Part shown: positions 22,917-33,338 of the stretch, one piece after another | Numbering within the stretch: the first letter of the stretch is position 1 | Layout: every line of letters begins with the position of its first letter | Source: Isoetes taiwanensis | Taxonomy: Eukaryota > Streptophyta > Lycopodiopsida > Isoetales > Isoetaceae | NCBI GenBank assembly: GCA_021234155.1 | Contig: JAJEKV010000010.1 | Location: forward strand, 15,882,275-15,946,274 | DNA length: 64,000 bases | Reading direction: 5' to 3' | The notes under the pieces: generated by a model | Databases searched by the model: none | The model's input: the letters and a program-made list of their open reading frames with translations, nothing else | Told to the model about the DNA's origin: nothing | Program-made: the position numbers and the translations under genes

Positions 22917-23312
22917 TTGATAGAATATCTCTCGAACTGCAAATACAAGCTTGATCCGCAATTTGATGAAGTGGAAGCTTCCAAATACATTGGCCTTCCA
23001 TTGACAGAAAAGCAAGGTGTGCAAAATCAGGTGCAAACTCAGACAGATGACAGTTTCTGGACAGGAAAAGTTAAGGGGAAGCTATATGAAAAAATCAGTG
23101 ACATCCCGAAAAAAGAGATTGACTGGGCAAAAGAGTTTTGCAGAGAAACTCATCTCATGTGTGTGCTCTGGTGGTTCATGTATGCTAACAAAGATGGATA
23201 TGATGATGTGCAGTTTGAATTTTATAGAGAATGCTATTACTATCACGAGGTTCGGGTGATTGTCAGGGCACACTTATCCATTTGTATTCCACATGTAACT
23301 CCACAAGGCTGA
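22917..23312 (+). CDS. Passenger ORF in the LINE 3' region, unknown
   Basis: A 131-codon frame follows ORF2 directly and precedes the A-run. It reads as an ordinary soluble protein segment (DEVEASKYIGLPL, KKEIDWAKEFCRET, CVLWWFMYANKDGYDD). It does not resemble LINE domains I know and no family is recognised. Another plausible stretch in a different frame follows (IVDWGKNFIPILIPHFRDH, about 23310-23400). It may be host sequence carried by 3' transduction or a chimeric retrocopy. It has no start context of its own and is probably not expressed. Confidence 0.35.
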   Translation: MIEYLSNCKYKLDPQFDEVEASKYIGLPLTEKQGVQNQVQTQTDDSFWTGKVKGKLYEKISDIPKKEIDWAKEFCRETHLMCVLWWFMYANKDGYDDVQFEFYRECYYYHEVRVIVRAHLSICIPHVTPQG

Positions 23313-23780
23313 TCGAGATTGTTGATTGGGGAAAGAACTTCATACCCATTCTCATTCCACATTTCAGGGATCATTTCCATTTTCTTGACACATATAACTT
23401 CTGATACATGCCTCATATCCCTTTAGTCTTGTTGTTTTATGCAGATCATTGGCTCAAGGTATTTTCACGAATTGTAGCTGGTATTATCAGTAAAATGGTT
23501 CCAGATTTTGCTACCTTAGGAAATGCTGTTATTCACAGTAGCATTTTCCTTATTATGACTGCTGGACACTACATTTTCTCTACAGTTTCTTAATTGGTTT
23601 CATTGCTTAACACTATATTACTACTCATAGATCCTTATGTTTTATTTGGGTTGCATCAAATCCAAATGTTAAACTCTATATGTTGCTGACATCTTGTCAT
23701 GCAATATTTATATTTTGTACTTATTCTCCATAATTAATGATTAAAAAGCTTCATTCCCTCAAAAAAAAAAAAAAAAAAAA

Positions 23781-26413
23781 CCACCAATCAGTTCTAGACA
23801 ACTAGAACCTCTTTCTTCTGTCAAAAAGACAGCTCAATTAGCAGTCCTAAACATAAGCAAAAACCTATGTCTAGGCCAATGTCCTGGTTTAACAATTGAG
23901 GATACGTCTAATTTCATTCATGTATTTCTCCAAATATCAAGCCTATCATGGATGTATGTTTAACATATTCCCAAGTTCATCCAAGGTTCCCTTAACCACC
24001 TTCCTAACAAGTGGCCAATGTACATGTTAAGATACAGATTTCATTCTATAACCAGCATTTTACCATCTCAAATGACTTTATATTAAATTTCAAAGCAATT
24101 TAAATCATAATTCCAGAATATTTCTAAGTGTAACCTTCACTATTATTCATTCATAATTTTCGCCATGCATGCAAACTACTTATGCTCAAAACTCAATTAG
24201 GTCCATATTCAAACACACCGCATTAATTCCCATGTATCCAACCAATAAAATAGTAAATGCACAAGATTTTTGCACCGCTTGTTTCAAGGCAAATCAGTAT
24301 TAGTCACCATGTGTGCATAAATTAAATAGCAAATGCCCATGATTTATTTAAGCTCATATTCAAGCACAATAATCACACCAATGAATCCAGCAAACCCCTT
24401 AAAAGCTTCAAATGTACTCAATTAAGCTTATTTCCAGGTAAATCCATATTAATATCCATGTATCAGCTCTTGTTTTACTAGGCTAGGCAATCTTTACCAT
24501 AACCTCAGTAAATTTCTAAGTGTACCCATAGCTTTAATCATATCCTTATTTCTCAGATATCGCATAAAACAAACAAATGTACGGACTTTTTAACCAATAT
24601 TATAACCCAGATCTGTACAAATAACCATGTATCAATCAAATATAAGCCCTACACACTTTAAATCTTGTTTTCCAGCATGAATCATATGTGCAGTACATAA
24701 ATTATACAGCAAATGCTTCAAGACTCATTTAAGCATGAATTTAAGCAGAAACAATACTTATACCAATGTATCCAGCAAATACCAAACTCAATTAAATTTA
24801 TTTTCACTAAAGATCGATATTAACACCCATGTATAAATTAAAAACATTCTCATAACTTTCCATTGTTTATACTTACCATGAATAGGCCAATTCTTCAAGT
24901 CACTATATTTCTGGTCATAATTATAATCATACAACCACTAATCTATGCAAAAGATATTACCAAGAATTTTGCAAACAAATGTTTAAGAATGTCTTATTTC
25001 CACTCCATCTTCGTGAATCATATGGATCAGCCTTTTATCTCCTTGAAAATACAAAAACAGAGCAAGGAAATCTGTTGCAAAGAGAACCAGAGGACAGTTA
25101 GCCAAGAATTGGGTAAAAGCCTAAGCTACTAGCAGGTGTCATGGATTTCCTTGAGGTTATCCCATTTCACCCTGCTTATATTTTCTCTACATAGCCATAT
25201 ACTTTTAACATAAATTTCCAAGAGAAATCAGTCCATAAGATCATTTAAAGGCTATTTCTATCATTATCTTGGAAACTAAGACATCATGTCACCTTTTTAA
25301 CTTTTCTTTTTAAGATCATGTTCATCTATCAGCAACTAAATACTCATCCATATGCTTATCAATTTAATTTCTCAAATTACTCCTATCAAACCTTAGAGAT
25401 TCGGGTAGATCCCTTTGGTTTCTCCATTATGGTCACTTCAGAACCTTCAGCCACTTTGTTGTTGTAAGCAATTTCGTATGTATCATCCTTGGTAGCTTCT
25501 CTGGTGTCTGCAACATCGATAGCTTCATTCCCATATTCTGAAATGGGTTTAGGAATTACTGTGTCTTCAGCATAATCCTTATCCCCCGCCTTTACCTTTC
25601 TCTCCACTCGGCAAGCCTTTAAGGCGGGATCCTTTCTTGACTTATGATATCGATATATCTTCTTACTTACCCCCTTCATTCTCGCTTTGCTTTGCCTATC
25701 CTTTTTCGGGTAGCTTGATTCAAGTCACCTTTCTTTCTTGGCATGTTTGCTACCGGGGATCTAGCCCCGGTAGCGCCTCCTACTTCTAAAAACAGTGGAA
25801 TTACCTTATTCAGAGCTGCATGCTTTAAATAGCAAAACACTATCCCTAATACCGACACTTCCGTGTGTAGCTTCATACCTAAATCGGGACGTCAGTGGTG
25901 TTCTTCATTCCATCTCGCCATATCCTCATTTCCGGTTCATCTTGTAAAATCTCCTTGGTTCCAGATGCTTCGGCTCGCCTAAAGCACATATCCTAAGCAT
26001 GGTTCCGTGTGCTTCACGCGCCCTAAAGCAAAAATCCCAAGATCGCTTTGCCCTAAAATTTTTTTTTTCCAAGGTCTTATTTTCCTGTAGATGTTAGTAT
26101 TGAAAGAATATTTTAGACCTTATGTTTTCTATTCCTTGCTCCACTTTTTAACATTAAACTTCAACAACCCATTGTATGCAAAACTTTAATACTTAGTGGT
26201 TTATTCGTATCCCACTTTTTTCTTACATTACGCTTCAACCATTATGTTCAGCCAAACTCTTAAAGAAACCTTTTTCCCATTATATATCCTATGCCTTGGT
26301 TAACTCTTTATAACTATGAATCACTAGTCCAATATAGGCTACGTTTTGAATATCAACTCATCTCATCATATGTTAAACATCACTAGTTATACATCTATAG
26401 TTATTTTCAATTA
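23781..26413 (-). repeat. Terminal direct repeat, copy 1 (3' side of the element)
   Basis: Near-identical to 30672-33304 and of the same length. Differences cluster at CAG/CTG sites. It contains a small minus-strand ORF (25386-25744). Outside this it is AT-rich (many ATTTAAGC and CCATGTATC words) with no other coding frame. Plus-strand CCCTAAA heptamers (TTTAGGG on the coding strand) occur at 26021 and 26051. Confidence 0.9.
25386..25744 (-). pseudogene. Small ORF of the terminal repeat, frameshifted copy
   Basis: It begins MPRKKGDLNQATRKRI at 25744 and loses frame near 25680. It continues in another frame as GVSKKIYRYHKSRKDP and ends PKGSTRISKV at 25386. The expected length is about 118 residues, highly charged and basic at the N-terminus. 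The same ORF is in the other repeat without this frameshift, so it is likely real. Function unknown; nucleic-acid binding is only a guess from charge. Confidence 0.5.
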
Positions 26414-26591
26414 ATAAAAAACCCTGCCTCCTACCACAGGTCAGGGGGGCCAATTTATATTTTTATGTGCAAGAAAGAAAACTTTGTCTGGTAGCAACAA
26501 GGGACATAGGACCTTGTTGCACCAAGGCCCTACCCCACCTCTCTCGTTCTACCCTGTTCATCATGTAGCTCAAATTTTGTAGATTATTATG
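26414..26591. other. Short non-coding stretch after the RT ORF
   Basis: This is the 3' untranslated part of the Penelope-like RT gene (minus strand), containing a poly-pyrimidine segment. No ORF and no endonuclease domain are present. Confidence 0.5.
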
Positions 26592-28664
26592 TTATAATCT
26601 CTGCTTGAGGCATCTTACCATTTCCTGCCCTTTGTAAAGTAAACCAGGAAAGTCTTCTCCCTGTACAATATTAAGTACAATCTGGGTAATCTTATTTCTC
26701 CCAAAACCATTACTTACAAAAGCTTCAATCAATTCATGAAGACTCCTGGCTGCTTCTTCAGCTTCTGAATGAGCATACAGATAAGGTGCTATTTGTGAAA
26801 TGATTACCTTAGAGGCTTGTCTATATGGCCTGCAGCTATTCGCTCTGATGAACTTGTTCACTTTGAATGGTAGACTGTTCCTCTTGTCATACCTGTGCAT
26901 CTTGAACGTCCCTCTGTTATGGTCAGTAACCATAAATGACAAATTCAGAAAGTTACATGTAACCCCAATTGGTGTATCAGAGTTATCCCTTGTCTCATAA
27001 CCTGTTTCATCTCTGATACTGAGACAATTTAAATTGTATATAGGAAATTCGGCTTCATTAGTAAGAAATTCCATCACCTGGCCCCCATTGATCACATTTA
27101 GGTCGTCTATATACCTTGTAGCATGTTGGAACCTGTAGATGAGATCATATTTGTTGTTGTGTGCTAAGTTCAATATGAACTTCAATTCGTACCATGCAAG
27201 GTACAGGTTGCACCAAGCAGGGCTGCAGCTAAAGCCCATTGGTATTCCTTTAACCTGTTTCCATATTTCATTTCCCATCTGTATGTAGCAGCTGCTCAAA
27301 AGCCAAGCATTCATTTCCTTAAATTCCAGTTTGGTAACCAATTTCCAGCTTATGTTCTCCTTGTCTTTGGAAGATCTTGCCCACTTTACTTTGATCCCAT
27401 CACCCTTTGCTTTAATGAGCATGTCAAAATAGGTATGTTCCATCATTTGAAACTCCCATATCATGTCAGCTACTTCATTTAGAATCTCTATAATGCCATC
27501 CTCCCCGAATAAAGGGATATTCTCATAACATTTCATTATGTCAGCTGAAAAGACATTGTGGATTCTACTTGGCAAGTTTAAAACCACATCATACATGGAA
27601 TTTACAATCCAACAAGCATTAATCTTCCTTGGGTTCCAAAACCTAAATTTTGCAGTCACTTTGAAGCATACTTTAGGCCAAACTTCCAAGAAGTTGTTTA
27701 AAATCCCTGTTATAGTGTCAGCACATTCTGAATATAATGTATTATGGGCGTTTGTCAACCACCTATAATCCCCTTTATGTTCCTTGTATGTCCCCATTAA
27801 ATACGGGAGTTTCATACTTTGAACCTCTATTTCCCCGGTAAGTCTCTTTATTTCTAGAATACATTTCCTTTTTACTTCCTCAGGTTTAAATTTCTGCTTT
27901 TGAAAATCTGCACTATCCAGCCTAAGTTTGGCCATCTGAAATATGTGTTTCGGGCAAATGAAAACTGCATTATTGGCTGCTTTATCCAGGCCAGCCACAT
28001 ATAAGTTCTTATTGAGCCAATCAATATTTTTTAGCACTTCCTTATCCTTCCATAAAAATCTTTTTTGTTGAAGAGTGTTCTTCAAGTCCACAATCTGTGT
28101 ATGTGCTACTTTCTGTAATAGCTCACATAAGTTCAAGACATCAGTGTCTGTGAGATCAAGCAAGTCATATTTGTGTGCTTGAAAAAATTGCTGGCACATT
28201 TTAGCAAATTCTTCCATAAATTCTTGGACGCTCAGGGCATTGTCCGGGATATGGTTGAGGCCACATTCCATCGCCTTTTTCAACTTTGTGGAATGAATGA
28301 TATCCAGACTGGTGGTTCTGACATGGCCAATCCTTTGGTCAATGAATTTTGCTAAGTTAGGGTTTGAGCATGGACATTTCTTAACACCATTATCAGCAAA
28401 TATCAGAAATGGTTTGTACACCTTGTCCCTGATCTGTCCAATATACCTCCAAGCAAATTTCGTGTTGTTTACAATTTCAGTTCCTCTATCTTGAAATACT
28501 TCAAACATAATGTTGTAGAAGATACCTTTAATGTCAAAGCCTTCCATTGCTTTAGAGAGAAAAGTCATATGTACTATTTTAGCATCCTTGTCCCTTTCTT
28601 TGCATTGCAAGTGCCTGTTTTTATTTATATCCCTAATAATGGTCCTGTTCTTCCCAATTTCCAC
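26592..28664 (-). CDS. Penelope-like reverse transcriptase, intact 690-codon frame
   Basis: The frame is open from 28664 to 26592, and the first in-frame ATG is not required because TTTTTGTAG just ahead looks like a 3' splice site. Visible motifs: a Cys-rich N-terminal segment (VKKCPCSNPN), KKAMECGLNHIP, the fingers motif TYKEHKGDYRWL (292-303), FSADIMKCYENIP with catalytic Asp375, KGIPMGFSCSPAWCNLYLA (about 472-490), catalytic RYIDD with Asp520-521, and CNFLNLSFMV with a thumb-like tail. The KxHK and NFL patterns and the YENIP after motif A are those of Penelope-like and telomerase-related RTs rather than LINE or LTR RTs. No GIY-YIG nuclease follows. The full-length frame suggests a young or selected copy. 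Confidence 0.82.
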   Translation of the reverse strand: MEIGKNRTIIRDINKNRHLQCKERDKDAKIVHMTFLSKAMEGFDIKGIFYNIMFEVFQDRGTEIVNNTKFAWRYIGQIRDKVYKPFLIFADNGVKKCPCSNPNLAKFIDQRIGHVRTTSLDIIHSTKLKKAMECGLNHIPDNALSVQEFMEEFAKMCQQFFQAHKYDLLDLTDTDVLNLCELLQKVAHTQIVDLKNTLQQKRFLWKDKEVLKNIDWLNKNLYVAGLDKAANNAVFICPKHIFQMAKLRLDSADFQKQKFKPEEVKRKCILEIKRLTGEIEVQSMKLPYLMGTYKEHKGDYRWLTNAHNTLYSECADTITGILNNFLEVWPKVCFKVTAKFRFWNPRKINACWIVNSMYDVVLNLPSRIHNVFSADIMKCYENIPLFGEDGIIEILNEVADMIWEFQMMEHTYFDMLIKAKGDGIKVKWARSSKDKENISWKLVTKLEFKEMNAWLLSSCYIQMGNEIWKQVKGIPMGFSCSPAWCNLYLAWYELKFILNLAHNNKYDLIYRFQHATRYIDDLNVINGGQVMEFLTNEAEFPIYNLNCLSIRDETGYETRDNSDTPIGVTCNFLNLSFMVTDHNRGTFKMHRYDKRNSLPFKVNKFIRANSCRPYRQASKVIISQIAPYLYAHSEAEEAARSLHELIEAFVSNGFGRNKITQIVLNIVQGEDFPGLLYKGQEMVRCLKQRL

Positions 28665-28868
28665 CTACAAAAATATATCATATATCAGAATTTGTTACAT
28701 TGTTCTACAAGAAAATTCAGAAATTCCATAGCATTAATATTTATGTTTCCAAAATACGTGGCCCAATGGCACTTGACCGAAATGCTGTCATACATATTTA
28801 TGCTTTTTTTCAAAATAATAAGCCATATATTTAGGGCTTCTATATATTGTGAAGCAAAAATTCAGATA

Positions 28869-29405
28869 CTATTCCTGTGAATCTTGCACATATTCAAGCT
28901 TCATAGGAGTATTTTCATCTAGTGATATGATCTTGTCATCCAATTTTGTGATGGAATAAGCATCCACCACTACCACACTTCCCGAGGTTGGAGTGTTGGG
29001 AATTTGTGCCATTTCCTTAGTGCCCCTTGGGTCACATGTAATTCTTGGAGGCATTTTAGGAGTCCGAGTAGTACTCTGCTTTGATCTCGTGCCTTTGCTG
29101 CTAGCTTCAGATTTACCATAGAAAGTTCTTTTGTTTGAAGATATTTTGTCCCTCAGAAAAGACACTGGTCTGATCATCTTTTCTGCAATATCAGTCATCT
29201 TACTGTTGCCAAATGCCTCCTTTAGATTTGTTTTAGAATTTTTGGCAAACTGTAATGTCATTTCAATCATGATCCTTCTCACCTCAAGATGAGATATATA
29301 TGCCAGCACTGCTGGTTTCATGATCTTGTTCAGCATTTTAGTCATTATGACCATTTTAAGCATTGGAGTTGAACCAGGGTATAGTTTTTCCATATGGTTC
29401 ATCAT
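28869..29405 (-). CDS. Upstream ORF of the Penelope-like element, 178 aa
   Basis: An open minus-strand frame starting near 29405 ends with TAG at 28869. It is a basic, Ser/Thr/Lys-rich segment (SSNKRTFYGKSEASSKGTRS, then TPKMPPRITCDP) and is probably disordered. No family is recognised. It lies 205 bp ahead of the RT frame. ACAG/GAATAG at its end followed by TTTTTGTAG/GTG could be a damaged intron joining it to the RT, making it the RT N-terminal extension, but the donor is not canonical. Confidence 0.5.
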   Translation of the reverse strand: MMNHMEKLYPGSTPMLKMVIMTKMLNKIMKPAVLAYISHLEVRRIMIEMTLQFAKNSKTNLKEAFGNSKMTDIAEKMIRPVSFLRDKISSNKRTFYGKSEASSKGTRSKQSTTRTPKMPPRITCDPRGTKEMAQIPNTPTSGSVVVVDAYSITKLDDKIISLDENTPMKLEYVQDSQE

Positions 29406-29678
29406 AAACCATATCCCTTGGTCAAACCAAACAATAGTGCATTTGCACTTATCATCATTATTTTTCTTGAAACTGAATTTTTCTTTTTCACATTGGCACC
29501 TAAAATAAGGGCAATGTGTTCTGAAAATACGTTTGAGATAGTAGTCATCTCTGTCAATACTAAAATGCCATGTTTGAGATAGTAGTCATTCTTAATGCAA
29601 ACACTACTACAATACTAGCATAAATGCCATGCTCCCCAAATGGCACTTTTGACGTTTATTTAAAAGGGAGGATAAATG

Positions 29679-30555
29679 TCAGCCATTCTTAAGTAGTGAA
29701 ATGAGTCCAAAAAAATCCATCTTGAAATTAAGATCCGGATTGAGGCTTGGAAAAGCTTTTTCCAGTTTGTGGGCTGCACCCTTTGCTTCCTTTATTTCTT
29801 CATTGGAAATACCAGCTAAGGCAATCCACGTTTCCAAGTCAATGGGGCAAGAGCTGCAAAATTCTGGCTTAGCCAGATAGCATGGTCATAAATTCCAGCA
29901 TAGCACTCCACAGTCTGTTCTATGAGGACAGGAAAACATGTTGAATTTGCTAATGTCAATTCAGGGACGCTTTCATCAAAATCCAGCTCCTTATTTAGCG
30001 GTTCCTTAATATCCAATAGCTTTTCCTTTTTATAATTAATCCCCGCGGATCTTCTTCATTGAGGTCGAATCGAGAATAAACATTCATTGGTATCCCCAGC
30101 CATCTCGATTTCTGCATTTTGAATGACCACTTCATCTTTCTGAAAAGATGGCACTATATCATTTGCAATTTCCAAAGCAGTGATGCCTGCAACAAATTTC
30201 AGAGCAGCTTCATCTTCAAGACATGTTCTCTTGAACATAATATTTTCCATATCATTATAGAGAGAGGTGATGATGCCTTTGCATTTGCTGAACTCAAAAT
30301 TTGTCTTCTTCATGTTTTGAAACACTTTGAACCAGCCACTAAATCCCAAATATGAAACAGGGGATAAAGCTTTGTTGCATAGATTAACTTCCTTGAAAGT
30401 TATAAAGGAATGGATCTCTTTATTTCTGATGCATCCGAGTATTGTTTGAACAGCAAAATTTGGGCTGCAGATCTTACATTTGTCATAGTCTAATGCCACT
30501 AATTCTTTAATCCATTGGTTGTATATGTCAGGTTCATCTTCCCCAAGTGGTTCCT
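29679..30555 (-). pseudogene. First ORF of the Penelope-like element, broken
   Basis: The frame opens after a 3'-splice-like GTGTTTAG at 30556 with EPLGEDEPDIYNQWIKELV and a possible zinc-binding CKICSPN, and runs through FKVFQNMKKTNFEFSKCKG. A TGA at 30056 interrupts it, but the same frame continues to about 29850. There it shifts and goes on as WIALAGISNEEIKEAKG to a stop at 29679. About 290 residues in all. The family is unknown. It may be the N-terminal part of one spliced protein with the next ORF and the RT, since the gaps carry intron-like ends. Confidence 0.5.
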
Positions 30556-30671
30556 AAACACAAGAAAACAACCAGACTTTAATCAGCAAAATTAGTTCAT
30601 ATCAGTAATAATTTTAAACCAGAGACATTGTTATTGGTATAACCAATAAACTGAAGTGTGACATAAAAAAA

Positions 30672-33299
30672 CCACCAATCAGTTCTAGACAACTAGAACC
30701 TCTTTCTTCTGTCAAAAAGACAGCTCAATTAGCAGTCCTAAACATAAGCAAAAACCTATGTCTAGGCCAATGTCCTGGTTTAACAATTGAGGATACGTCT
30801 AATTTCATTCATGTATTTCTCCAAATATCAAGCCTATCATGGATGTATGTTTAACATATTCCCAAGTTCATCCAAGGTTCCCTTAACCACCTTCCTAACA
30901 AGTGGCCAATGTACATGTTAAGATACAGATTTCATTCTATAACCAGCATTTTACCATCTCAAATGACTTTATATTAAATTTCAAAGCAATTTAAATCATA
31001 ATTCCAGAATATTTCTAAGTGTAACCTTCACTATTATTCATTCATAATTTCTGCCATGCATGCAAACTACTTATGCTCAAAACTCAATTAGGTCCATATT
31101 CAAACACAATCTGCATTAATTCCCATGTATCCAACCAATAAAATAGTAAATGCACAAGATTTTTGCCTGCTTGTTTTCAAGGCAAATCAGATTAGTCACC
31201 ATGTGTGCATAAATTAAATAGCAAATGCCCATGATTTATTTAAGCTCATATTCAAGCACAATAATCACACCAATGAATCCAAAGAAACCCCTTAAAAGCT
31301 TCAAATGTACTCAATTAAGCTTATTTCCGTGTAAATCCATATTAATATCCATGTATCAGCTCTTGTTTTACTAGGCTAGGCAATCTTTACCATAACCTCA
31401 AGAATTTCTAAGTGTACCCATAGCTTTAATCATATCCTTATTTTCAGATATCATGCAAACAAAGAAATGTACTGGACTTTTTTAACCAATATTATAACCC
31501 AGATCTGTACAAATAACCATGTATCAATCAAATATAAGCCCTACACACTTTAAATCTTGTTTTCCAGCATGAATCATATGTGCAGTACATAAATTATACA
31601 GCAAATGCTTCAAGACTCATTTAAGCATGAATTTAAGCAGAAACAATACTTATACCAATGTATCCAGCAAATACCAAACTCAATTAAATTTATTTTCACT
31701 AAAGATCGATATTAACACCCATGTATAAATTAAAAACATTCTCATAACTTTCCATTGTTTATACTTACCATGAATAGGCCAATTCTTCAAGTCACTATAT
31801 TTCTGGTCATAATTATAATCATACAACCACTAATCTACTGCAAAAAGATATTACCAAGAATTTTGCAAACAAATGTTTAAGAATGTCTTATTTCCACTCC
31901 ATCTTCAGGAATCATATGGATCAGCTTTTATCTCCTTGAAAATACAAAACAGAGAGCAAGGAAATCTGTTACCAAAGAGAACCAGAGGACGCTTAGCCAA
32001 GAATTGGGTAAAGTTTGTTACTAAGGTGTGTCATGGATTTCCTTGAGGTTATCCCATTTCACCCTGCTTATATTTTCTCTACATAGCCATATACTTTTAA
32101 CATAAGTTTCCAAGAGAAATCAGTCCATAAGATCATTTAAAGGCTATTTCTATCATTATCTTGGAAACTAAGACATCATGTCACCTTTTTAACTTTTCTT
32201 TTTAAGATCATGTTCATCTATCAGCAACTAAATACTCATCCATATGCTTATCAATTTAATTTCTCAAATTACTCCTATCAAACCTTAGAGATTCGGGTAG
32301 ATCCCTTTGGTTTCTCCATTATGGTCACTTCAGAACCTTCACCACTTTGTTGTTGTAAGCAATTTCAGTATGTATCATCCTTGGTAGCTTCTCCGGTGTT
32401 CCGCAACATCGATAGCTTCATTCCCATATTCTGAAATGGGTTTAGGAATTATCGCGGTGTCTCAAAAGATAATCCTTATCCCCCGCCTTTACCTTTCTCT
32501 CCACTGCAAGCCTTTTAAGGCGGGATCCTTTCATGACTTATGATAATGATATATCTTCTTACTTACCCCTTCATTCTGCTTTGCTTCAGCTATCCTTTTT
32601 CGGGTAGCTTGATTCAAGTCACCTTTCTTTCTTGGCATGTTTGCTACCAGGGATCTAGCCCTGGGTAGCGGCCTCCTACTTCTAAAACAGGGAATTACCT
32701 TATTCGGCTGCATGCTTTAAATAGCAAAACACTATCCCTAATACCGACACTTCCAGGTGTAGCTTCATACCTAAATCGATCATGTCGTGGTGTTCTTCAT
32801 TCCATCTTTGTCATATCCTCATTTCAGTTCATCTTGTAAAATCTCCTTGGTTCCAGATGCTTCGCTCTGCCCTAAAGCACATATCCGGCATGGTTCCAGG
32901 TGCTTCACGCTGCCCTAAAGCAAAAATCCGGCATCCAGTTTGCCCTAAAATTTTTTTTCCGAAGGTCTTATTTTCCTGTAGATGTTAGTATTGAAAGAAT
33001 ATTTTAGACCTTATGTTTTCTATTCCTTGCTCCACTTTTTAACATTAAACTTCAACAACCCATTGTATGCAAAACTTTAATACTTAGTGGTTTATTCGTA
33101 TCCCACTTTTTTCTTACATTACGCTTCAACCATTATGTTCAGCCAAACTCTTAAAGAAACCTTTTTCCCATTATATATCCTATGCCTTGGTTAACTCTTT
33201 ATAACTATGAATCACTAGTCCAATATAGGCTACGTTTTGAATATCAACTCATCTCATCATATGTTAAACATCACTAGTTATACATCTATAGTTATTTTC

Positions 33300-33304
<5 letters not shown>
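30672..33304 (-). repeat. Terminal direct repeat, copy 2 (5' side of the element)
   Basis: Partner of 23781-26413 with the same ends and length. It carries the less damaged copy of the small ORF. CCCTAAA heptamers occur at 32870, 32913 and 32943 on the plus strand. An A-run of about 32 follows at 33305-33336. Confidence 0.9.
32440..32638 (-). pseudogene. Small ORF of the terminal repeat, second copy
   Basis: MPRKKGDLNQATRKRIAEAK starts at 32638 and stays in frame through EGVSKKIYHYHKS, past the point where copy 1 is frameshifted. TGA follows at about 32531, where copy 1 has AGA (Arg). Downstream similarity to copy 1 continues with small indels. Each copy is thus broken at a different place, implying an intact ancestor. 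Confidence 0.45.

Positions 33305-33338
<34 letters not shown>

Larger units (their letters stand above)
18536..23780 (+). mobile_element. L1-type LINE, 5'-truncated and decayed
   Basis: This is a non-LTR retrotransposon. It has an ORF1 remnant, then ORF2 with apurinic endonuclease, reverse transcriptase and a C-terminal zinc finger, and an A-run of 20 at 23761-23780. The left border is set near 18536 because the Ulp1-like frame ends there and ORF1-like sequence begins. No target-site duplication could be checked, because a Penelope-like repeat starts directly after the A-run. There are several frameshifts and one internal deletion, so it is not autonomous. Confidence 0.85.
23781..33304 (-). 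mobile_element. Penelope-like retroelement (endonuclease-lacking type) with terminal direct repeats
   Basis: Two 2,633-bp direct repeats (23781-26413 and 30672-33304) flank a 4.26-kb middle part with three minus-strand coding regions, the largest a reverse transcriptase of Penelope-like character. The repeats begin CCACCAATCAGTTC and end TTTTCAATTA; they lack TG...CA ends, and no gag, protease or integrase is seen, so an LTR element is unlikely. Penelope-like elements are known to carry such pseudo-LTRs. No GIY-YIG endonuclease was found after the RT. Endonuclease-lacking Penelope-like elements have been described at telomeres of several kingdoms including plants. The left end abuts the LINE A-run and the right end an A-run of 32. 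Confidence 0.7.

Noticed and set aside
23781-33304. LTR retrotransposon reading of the two 2.63-kb direct repeats
   Set aside because: No TG...CA ends, no primer-binding or polypurine site recognised, no gag, protease or integrase, and the RT motifs are Penelope-like.
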